From the NCBI RefSeq assembly GCF_000523275.1, contig NZ_ATHQ01000001.1, forward strand, positions 1,247,289 through 1,311,288: a stretch of 64,000 bases of DNA, written 5' to 3'. This stretch comes from Lebetimonas sp. JH292. Lineage in GTDB: Bacteria > Campylobacterota > Campylobacteria > Campylobacterales > Nautiliaceae. The first letter of the stretch is position 1, and each line of letters begins with the position of its first letter. This document shows, piece after piece, positions 58,631 through 64,000 of the stretch. The notes beneath the pieces were generated by a model. It did not search any database. It saw only the letters and a list, made by a program, of their open reading frames with translations, and was not told the origin of the DNA. The position numbers and the translations under genes were made by a program.

Positions 58631-59478
58631 TTATTCTCTTTCTGAAGCTTTGTAGCTTTTATTGTGTTTTTTAAAAGCATGGCTATTGTCATCGGCCCCA
58701 CTCCACCGGGAACAGGGGTTATGAATGAAGCTTTTTTACTTACATTTTCAAAATCCACATCTCCGACAATTTTACCGTTTTTTAATTTATTAATTCCAAT
58801 ATCAATTACAATGGCACCCTCTTTTATCATATCAGCCGTAATCAAATTAGGCTTCCCGACACCTACTATTACAATATCCGCCCTTTTTGTATGTGTCGCC
58901 AAATCTTTTGTTTCTATGTGGCATATATCCACGGTTGCCCATGCGTTAAGCAAAAGGGAAAACATCGGTTTTCCAACAATATTGCTGGCCCCCACAATAC
59001 ATACATCTTTTCCTTTTACATCTATATTATATTCTTTAAACAGCTCCATTACCCCTAGAGGCGTACATGGGGCAAAACTCTCAAGCCCTTCAAAAAGTTT
59101 CCCCATATTATACGGATGAAATCCGTCAACATCTTTCTCAGGTGCCACCGCTTCAAGAACTTTAGTGGTATCTATATGTTTTGGAAGAGGCAACTGAACC
59201 AAAAGACCGTGTAAATTTGGATTCTTATTAATCATTTCAATAGTGGTTAAAAGTTCCTTTTCACTTATACTTTCAGGAAATTCATGAACTACAGAATACA
59301 TTCCTACCTTTTCACATGCCCCTTTTTTCATTTTTACGTATGTCTGACTCGCAGGGTCATTCCCTACCAAAATAACGGCAAGCCCCGGAGTTATACCCTC
59401 TTTTTTCAATTTATCCACTTCTTCTTTAACTTTATTTTTAATTTTTTCGGATAATTTTTTACCATCTAAAATTCTCAT
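58627..59478 (-). CDS. folD: Methylenetetrahydrofolate dehydrogenase/cyclohydrolase FolD
   Basis: FolD interconverts methylene-, methenyl- and formyl-tetrahydrofolate. The 283-residue protein has VGNDPASQTYVKMKKGACEKVG near residue 38 with the catalytic tyrosine and lysine, GLLVQLPLPKHID near 94, PEKDVDGFHPYNMGKL near 116, and the NADP-binding GASNIVGKPMFSLLL near 162, ending with PVPGGVGPMTIAMLL. Length is normal. It heads the folD-lepB operon, and an AAGGAAT site precedes the ATG. Confidence 0.96.
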   Translation of the reverse strand: MRILDGKKLSEKIKNKVKEEVDKLKKEGITPGLAVILVGNDPASQTYVKMKKGACEKVGMYSVVHEFPESISEKELLTTIEMINKNPNLHGLLVQLPLPKHIDTTKVLEAVAPEKDVDGFHPYNMGKLFEGLESFAPCTPLGVMELFKEYNIDVKGKDVCIVGASNIVGKPMFSLLLNAWATVDICHIETKDLATHTKRADIVIVGVGKPNLITADMIKEGAIVIDIGINKLKNGKIVGDVDFENVSKKASFITPVPGGVGPMTIAMLLKNTIKATKLQKENK

Positions 59479-59493
59479 TTTATTCCTTTTTTT

Positions 59494-59501
59494 GCTAAAA
59501 T
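59494..59501 (+). promoter_or_regulatory. Extended -10 element upstream of the cytochrome gene
   Basis: TGCTAAAAT matches an extended -10 and lies 33 bases before the cytochrome ATG, divergent from folD. No clear -35 is visible. Confidence 0.4.
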
Positions 59502-59533
59502 GAATGTTAGAATTTTATCATAAAGGTTGCTAA

Positions 59534-59872
59534 ATGTTAAATAGACTTCTTCTTTTGCTTAGTTTTTCAATTTTATCTGCAAAAACCGACTGGTTTATTA
59601 CAAATTTTGAATACGGAAAAATGCTTTACAATAATCCAAGGGGAATAAGCTGTGCCAAATGCCACGGAGAAAAAGGAGAAGGCAAAATAGTTACATATTT
59701 TTATAAAAACGGATTAAAAACTTATATCAAAGCACCTAACATTCAAAATATTAATTTAATTACATTAAAAAAAGCTCTGTTTCACAAAAAGCTTACTGTT
59801 ATGCCGAGATACAATTATCTGACAGAAGAAGAGATAGAGGGTATTTTACTTTATTTAAGGAGCAAAAAATGA
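59534..59872 (+). CDS. Small periplasmic class I cytochrome c
   Basis: The 112-residue protein has a short signal peptide (about residues 1-16, ending SILSAKT), the haem-binding CAKCH motif near residue 38, and a distal methionine ligand in TVMPRYNYLTEEEI near residue 92. It should shuttle electrons in the periplasm. It overlaps the CitE-like gene by four bases, but a functional link between a cytochrome and that protein is not obvious. Its redox partner cannot be inferred here. Confidence 0.92.
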   Translation: MLNRLLLLLSFSILSAKTDWFITNFEYGKMLYNNPRGISCAKCHGEKGEGKIVTYFYKNGLKTYIKAPNIQNINLITLKKALFHKKLTVMPRYNYLTEEEIEGILLYLRSKK

Positions 59873-60759
59873 TTTTTAAAAATATAAAAGAGTTAGAAGA
59901 AATAGTAAATAGCAATAATATACAAAAAGCTTTGTCTTTAATAGGAAATAAAAAGCTAAAAACAAAAAAAACTAAAAGAAAAAGCGCACTGATGGTAAGC
60001 GGACATCAGGTTAAACACTTAAATAAAATAGACGAAATACCGGCGGATATTATTATATTGAATCTTGAAGACGGGGTGGCAAAAGAAAAAAAAGAGATAG
60101 CTAAAATAATGACAGCAGTATTTTTAAGTAACATCTCAACATTGGATAAAGAAATAATAATAAGAGTTAACGCCCTAAACAAAGGCGGAAGCGAAGATAT
60201 TAAATTTTTAGACAGGTTCTCTTTTAACGGTTTTAGAATTCCTAAAATAAAAGGAATTGAAGATATTGACGACGCCTCTATTCTTACAAACAAAGAATTA
60301 CACGCTTCAATCGAAACAAAAGAAGCGTTTCATAATTTAACAGATTTAATACATCCGAGATTAACCACATTTTATATAGGGATTTATGATTTATTAAATT
60401 CCTTAAATATAAGTCATTCTATAATTGATTTAAACAATCCCTTAATTCATCATATTTTAAGTGAATTTTCTTTAAAATCAAGATTTATTGAAAAAACCCC
60501 TATAGGGTTTGTTTATCAAAATTACAAGGATTTGGAAGGATTTTCCAAATGGTGTCTGCTTCAAAAAAATTTAGGTTCTCAGGGAGTAGGATGCATTACA
60601 CCCGCCCAGGTGGAAATAGCAAACAATATTTTCAAAGAAAATTTGGAATTTGCAAAAATGATAGTTGAAAGATTCAGAAAAAACGGTCCATTTACAATTG
60701 ATGGATTATATGTAGATGAGCCTATTTATAAAAATTATTTGCAAATATTAAAAAAATAA
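59869..60759 (+). CDS. HpcH/HpaI-CitE family C-C lyase-like protein
   Basis: The 296-residue product matches the HpcH/HpaI aldolase and citrate-lyase beta (CitE) barrel. It has ALMVSGHQVKHLNKI near residue 41, PADIIILNLEDGVAKEKKE near 58 with the acidic metal ligand, IIIRVNALNKGGSEDIKFL near 95, ASIETKEAFHNL near 142, and GSQGVGCITPAQVEIANNIF near 238. Free-standing relatives cleave malyl-CoA or citramalyl-CoA. The precise substrate is unknown. A MITE-like element begins two bases after its stop. Confidence 0.88.
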   Translation: MIFKNIKELEEIVNSNNIQKALSLIGNKKLKTKKTKRKSALMVSGHQVKHLNKIDEIPADIIILNLEDGVAKEKKEIAKIMTAVFLSNISTLDKEIIIRVNALNKGGSEDIKFLDRFSFNGFRIPKIKGIEDIDDASILTNKELHASIETKEAFHNLTDLIHPRLTTFYIGIYDLLNSLNISHSIIDLNNPLIHHILSEFSLKSRFIEKTPIGFVYQNYKDLEGFSKWCLLQKNLGSQGVGCITPAQVEIANNIFKENLEFAKMIVERFRKNGPFTIDGLYVDEPIYKNYLQILKK

Positions 60760-60760
60760 A

Positions 60761-60867
60761 TTATACCAATTGAAAATGGAAAATGAATAATGAAAATGAT
60801 TAAAGCGTTAAAATAATGGTAGTTTTAGATACTTTTAAAGTAACTAATTAATTGAGAATTGGTATAA
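60761..60867. repeat. MITE-like element with 11-bp terminal inverted repeats
   Basis: TTATACCAATT (60761-60771) and its exact complement AATTGGTATAA (60857-60867) bracket about 85 bp of non-coding DNA. The interior begins with GAAAATGGAAAATGAATAATG, the same word repeat as in thiL and near thiS. No ORF is present. The structure fits a small non-autonomous transposable element, but no transposase in this window has matching ends. Confidence 0.65.
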
Positions 60868-60916
60868 GTTATCATGAATAAGCAATTTAAGAATAAATTA
60901 AAATAAAAAAATAAAA

Positions 60917-61934
60917 TATTTTAAACATTGAAGAATATAAAAGAAGTTTAGGAAATCCAGTGACAATTGAAGAGCTTGAAAATGAATTAAAAAATTAAAT
61001 CAAAAAGATGAAGAAACAGCAACCCAAAGTGAAATGACAAACCATTTAGGTTATGAGAAAAATGAAAAATCTGATAATAGCAATTACAGAAATGGATACT
61101 CTACAAAGACTTTTAAAACTAAATATGGAGAAATTGAAGTAAATATTCCAAGGGACAGAAATTCAACATTTGAGCCTAAAATTGTAAAAGCACCATCTTG
61201 AAGATTTATACGGATATGAGCTTTCAACTGAAACCATATTAAATATTACTGAAAAAATCTTAGAAAAAGCTATTGAATGGCAGAATAGACCTTTGGAAAG
61301 TATTTATCCTATAATTTTTATGGATGCAACCGTATTAAAAATAAAGGTTGAGAGAAATATAAAAAATACAGCCTGTTATATAATGCTGGGAATCACTATA
61401 GAAGGTAAAAAAGATATTTTAGGTATATGGATAAGTGAAGAGAATGAAACTTCTAAATATTGGCTCTCAATACTTAATGAAATAAAAAACAGAGGTGTAG
61501 AAGATGTTTTAATATTTTCAATAGACGGACTAAACGGATTTAATGAAGCTATTAAAGCCGTATATCCAAAAGCTGAAATTCAAAGATGTGTAGTTCATCA
61601 GATAAGAAACTCTTTAAAATTTGTCTCTTACAAGCTGATACTGAGGATTTAGCCATTCAAAATCTTGAATATTTCAATGAAAAATGGGGCAAAAGATACC
61701 CTCATATTTATGATTTATGGAAAAGAAACTGGGAGGCTCATTCCCTTCAAAAGAAGCAGCTTTTAAAGTCCTTTTTACTTCAACACAGGAGGTTATGCAA
61801 AAATGGAAAAGTAACAGAATCAGAAATTGGTTTGTAATTTATCCGCAACTTGTGATATATTTCTAGGAATTTTTAGTAAAATATCTTAAAGCTTTAGTAT
61901 ATGGGTTTTATTTACACAGTTAATTTGATGGGCT
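60917..61934 (+). mobile_element. Decayed IS256-family insertion sequence (right copy)
   Basis: This plus-strand copy matches the left copy at 11298-12430 in inverted orientation, from ATTTTAAACATTGAAGAATA to GGGTTTTATTTACACAG and ATGGGCT at 61934. It keeps the 5' part (GNSNYRNGYSTKTFKTKYG-like sequence) that the left copy has lost, but has an internal deletion near 61193 and another near 61738 that removes the catalytic glutamate region. The two copies are therefore complementary relics of one ancestral element. Confidence 0.88.
61293..61652 (+). pseudogene. IS256-family transposase fragment, right copy
   Basis: The longest frame gives 119 residues with the first (FMDATVLKIK) and second (FSIDGLNGFNEAIK) catalytic aspartates and the RCVVHQIRNSLKFVSYK segment. 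It then frameshifts and loses the part with the catalytic glutamate. The fragment cannot be active. Confidence 0.85.
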
Positions 61935-61980
61935 AGATATAGTCCAAAGATATCACAGAAAAAATATTCAATTGGATTAA

Positions 61981-62682
61981 TCAGCGGTTTTTAAGGGCTT
62001 CTAAATAATCCCTGTATTTTTTTTCTATTTCCTCATCTTTTTCTATGATGTCCTTATTGTTGTTTGTAACGGCTTCTTCAAGTATTTTTATTCTGTCCAT
62101 TAAATATTCGAACAGTTCTTTTTCAATATCGGGAAGTTTATTATGCGCAAGAGGTGAATAATCTTTTCTTTTGATAACCTTTCCTGGAATTCCCACAACT
62201 GTTGAATAAGGCGGCACATTATTTACCACAACAGAATTTGCACCGATTTTACTGCCTTTGCCTATGGTTATATTTCCGAGTATTTTAGCCCCGGCGCCTA
62301 TTGTTACATCGTCTTCTATTGTGGGATGCCTTTTCCCTGGATTTAAACTGACTCCTCCAAGTGTTACGCCCTGATATATAGTTACATTATTTCCTATTAT
62401 TGCAGTTTCACCTATCACTACCCCGATTCCATGGTCAATAAAAACATTTTCCCCTATACTGGCTCCCGGGTGTATATCTATATTTGTCAGAAACTGATTT
62501 ATTGCCATAATAAACCTGGCACACCTTTTAAAACCTTTTTTATAAATGGAATTTGATATTCTATAGCAAACCAATGTCCAGACGCCAGGATATGCATAAA
62601 GCAGCTCCAGATTGTTTTTAAAAGCCGGGTCTCTTGTTTTAACGGCTAAAAAGTCTTTTTTTATTTTATTTAATATACCCAC
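61981..62682 (-). CDS. cysE: Serine O-acetyltransferase CysE
   Basis: CysE acetylates serine with acetyl-CoA in the first step of cysteine synthesis. The 233-residue protein has a helical N-terminal part and then the hexapeptide beta-helix with HPGASIGENVFIDHGIGVVIGE near residue 72, GVTLGG near 107, and GKRHPTIEDDVTIGAGAKILG. The two active-site histidines and the aspartate are present. It overlaps the tmk end by 17 bases and closes the ubiX-coaD-tmk-cysE operon. A long acidic C-terminal helix (residues 190-233) is visible. Confidence 0.94.
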   Translation of the reverse strand: MGILNKIKKDFLAVKTRDPAFKNNLELLYAYPGVWTLVCYRISNSIYKKGFKRCARFIMAINQFLTNIDIHPGASIGENVFIDHGIGVVIGETAIIGNNVTIYQGVTLGGVSLNPGKRHPTIEDDVTIGAGAKILGNITIGKGSKIGANSVVVNNVPPYSTVVGIPGKVIKRKDYSPLAHNKLPDIEKELFEYLMDRIKILEEAVTNNNKDIIEKDEEIEKKYRDYLEALKNR

Positions 62683-63241
62683 TGATTGCCTTTTTTATTC
62701 GAAAATATATCTCATCTACTGAACTTGAGGCATCCAACAGAAGATACGGAATTTCAAGTCTGTTGCATGTGTTAATAATATTATTTTGAATTCTTAATAG
62801 ATAATCAATTCCTCTTTTTTCAATATTGTCATGTTTTTTAAGTGAAAGTCTGTATTTTAGTGTTTCCTTGTCCAGTTTTAATATAATTGTCAGATTTGGA
62901 AAAATTCCATCCGTTGCAAATTTGTTTAGATTGACAAGCAAGTCAAAATCGAAAAATTCCATTGCGTATGCAATACCGCTTATTGCACTTCTATCGGTTA
63001 TTATTGTTTTATCAAGATTCGGTTTTATTACTGTTTGCATCGTTTCGCTTCTGTCTGCCAAAAATAAAAAAAGTTCCGATTTTTTAGATATTTTTTCTTT
63101 TAATATTATCTCTCTTAATTTTTTTCCAAATTCAGTGTATCCGGGCTCTTTTACAAACAAAAAATTTTTATATTCTTTTTTTAATAAATTTATTTGGGTG
63201 CTTTTGCCTGCGGTGTCGATTCCTTCAAACGCTATATACAC
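62666..63241 (-). CDS. tmk: Thymidylate kinase
   Basis: Tmk phosphorylates dTMP to dTDP. The 191-residue protein has the P-loop FEGIDTAGKSTQINLL near residue 5, the substrate-binding VKEPGYTEFGKKLREIIL near residue 31, and the LFLFLADRSE helix followed by IITDRSAISGIAY. It is short for the family, and the lid region near residue 140 is compact. It overlaps coaD by 17 bases. Confidence 0.94.
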   Translation of the reverse strand: MYIAFEGIDTAGKSTQINLLKKEYKNFLFVKEPGYTEFGKKLREIILKEKISKKSELFLFLADRSETMQTVIKPNLDKTIITDRSAISGIAYAMEFFDFDLLVNLNKFATDGIFPNLTIILKLDKETLKYRLSLKKHDNIEKRGIDYLLRIQNNIINTCNRLEIPYLLLDASSSVDEIYFRIKKAISGYIK

Positions 63242-63707
63242 TTTTAATGTCCTTTATAATTTCTTTTGGGACTAAATGTTCTATGCCTCCGTTATATTTT
63301 AAAATACTTCTTACCACACTTGAAGAGATGAATGCATTTTCGAGGTTTGGCATCAAATATATTGTATCTATTTCTTTGTCCAGTGTTTTATTGGCATAGC
63401 CCATTTGCAGTTCATATTCAAAATCACTTACCGCCCTTAGACCTCTTATAATTATTTTGGCATTTTCTTTTTTTGCAAAGTCCACCAAAAGGGACGAAAA
63501 ACTCTTTACTTCAACTTTATTGAATTTTTCAGTGGCTTTTTTCATAAATTCAACTCTTTTTTTAAGATTAAACATCGTTTTTTTATCTTTGTTGTCGGCA
63601 ACTGCAACTATAATTTTATCAAACATCCTGCAGGCTCTGTTTATTATATCTATATGACCGTTGGTTACAGGGTCAAATGTTCCCGGATATACAGCTTTTG
63701 TTTGCAT
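63225..63707 (-). CDS. coaD: Phosphopantetheine adenylyltransferase CoaD
   Basis: CoaD makes dephospho-CoA from phosphopantetheine and ATP. The 160-residue protein has the nucleotidyltransferase start AVYPGTFDPVTNGHIDII with the TxGH-like turn, VEVKSFSSLLVDFAKKENAK, IIRGLRAVSDFEYELQMGYAN near residue 88, and NAFISSSVVRSI near 123. All are typical. An AAGGAAAAAG site precedes the ATG. Confidence 0.96.
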   Translation of the reverse strand: MQTKAVYPGTFDPVTNGHIDIINRACRMFDKIIVAVADNKDKKTMFNLKKRVEFMKKATEKFNKVEVKSFSSLLVDFAKKENAKIIIRGLRAVSDFEYELQMGYANKTLDKEIDTIYLMPNLENAFISSSVVRSILKYNGGIEHLVPKEIIKDIKSVYSV

Positions 63708-63732
63708 CTTTTTCCTTTATTCTTTTTTACTT

Positions 63733-64000
63733 CTAATTATTTTCACCACTCACCACCCCGCCGCTTTGCAAGTGCGCGGACAGGCTTTCACTATTTTCAC
63801 TATTACTCCCATTCCATCTTTTAAAAAGATTATGTTTAATGCCTGCCAAATCCAGCCATTTACCGATTAAAAAATTTTCCATCTCTTCCAATGTTTTTGG
63901 ATTGTGATAATATCCTATTACCGGGGGTGCTATAAAAATATTGGATAATTTTGCAAGATTTGTCATATGTTCCAAGTGAATAGTGCTAAAAGGCATTTCC
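63733..64000 (-). CDS. ubiX: Flavin prenyltransferase UbiX (C-terminal part)
   Basis: The frame continues past the right edge. The visible 88 residues are the C-terminus of UbiX, which makes prenylated FMN for UbiD decarboxylases: EMPFSTIHLEHMTNLAKLSN, then APPVIGYYHNPKTLEEMENF and GKWLDLAGIKHNLFKRW. In known UbiX proteins the chain ends near this tryptophan. Here it continues for about 26 serine-, glycine- and asparagine-rich residues encoded by intergenic-type repeat DNA (63736-63813). The order ubiX-coaD-tmk is conserved in Campylobacterota. Confidence 0.92.
   Translation of the reverse strand, partial: EMPFSTIHLEHMTNLAKLSNIFIAPPVIGYYHNPKTLEEMENFLIGKWLDLAGIKHNLFKRWNGSNSENSESLSAHLQSGGVVSGENN
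63736..63813. repeat. Family B hairpin and ACTATTTTCACT words within the ubiX tail
   Basis: CACCCCGCCGCTTTGCAAG followed by GCGGACAGGCT matches the core of the repeat at 57800-57830, flanked here by TTTCACTATTTTCACTATTACT words. In the ubiX frame it encodes the extra C-terminal tail. Confidence 0.75.

Noticed and set aside
11298-61934. A composite transposon carrying the sugar genes
   Set aside because: Both IS copies are dead and each lacks one end. The interval also holds housekeeping genes such as purH, purL, lepB and folD, so a single transposable unit is unlikely.

Overview
The window is AT-rich chromosomal DNA of a Campylobacterota (epsilonproteobacterial) bacterium, most likely in or near the Nautiliales. 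I infer this from conserved gene neighbourhoods: thiL next to truD, the minus-strand run ubiX-coaD-tmk-cysE (in Campylobacter jejuni these genes lie in one cluster), and folD-lepB-site-2 protease. I could not run a database search, so the assignment to order is tentative.

Layout. 1-8.1 kb: housekeeping and small membrane genes (thiL, an EI24-like fragment, truD, a CDF metal exporter, a SLAC1/TehA channel with a DUF302 protein, thiS, glyS, a thioesterase, a PEBP protein). 8.2-11.3 kb: a dCache diguanylate cyclase, a pseudopilin, and a Fic toxin preceded by an overlapping 41-residue antitoxin ORF. 11.3-12.4 kb: a decayed IS256-family element that has cut off the start of a YeiH-type exporter gene. 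13.3-29.5 kb, minus strand: purH, then a tightly overlapping polyglucan operon read from glgP through a lone CBM48 protein, a sugar nucleotidyltransferase/phosphomannomutase fusion, two GH57 glucanases, galT, a ROK glucokinase, glgA and glgB, followed by a separate phosphomannomutase. 29.6-50 kb, plus strand: pgi, lipB, lipA, pfkA, pgm, ADP-forming acetyl-CoA synthetase, an AhpD-like protein, all pyruvate dehydrogenase subunits, a P-type H+-ATPase, a DUF4010 membrane protein, class I aldolase, PEP synthase and a beta-CASP nuclease. 50-52.7 kb: a decayed amino-acid permease, arsB and arsC. 52.5-60.8 kb: aldo/keto reductase, purL, dnaJ, site-2 protease, lepB, folD, a cytochrome c and a CitE-like protein. 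60.8-61.9 kb: a MITE-like element and a second IS256 remnant in inverted orientation. 62-64 kb: cysE, tmk, coaD and partial ubiX.

How the genes fit together. The divergent 16-49 kb block encodes most of a route from stored glucan to acetate: GlgP, Pgm, Pgi, PfkA and aldolase, then PEP/pyruvate interconversion (PpsA), pyruvate dehydrogenase with its own lipoylation enzymes, and acetyl-CoA to acetate plus ATP. Reverse flux from CO2 fixation could fill the glucan store. No gap, pgk, eno or glgC is visible in the window. Several genes of this block carry frameshifts or stops (pgi, galT, one GH57, the synthetase alpha subunit start, the H+-ATPase), while the housekeeping genes on both sides read cleanly.

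The least expected signal is a family of short, word-like low-complexity repeats. Units resemble GAAAATGGAAAATG, AAGTTCCAAGAAGCCAAG, and two small hairpin units. They fill intergenic gaps and also run into coding sequence: a loop of ThiL, upstream of ThiS, the flexible linker of the PDH E2 subunit, and the C-terminal tail of UbiX. One copy lies inside a roughly 107-bp element with 11-bp terminal inverted repeats.
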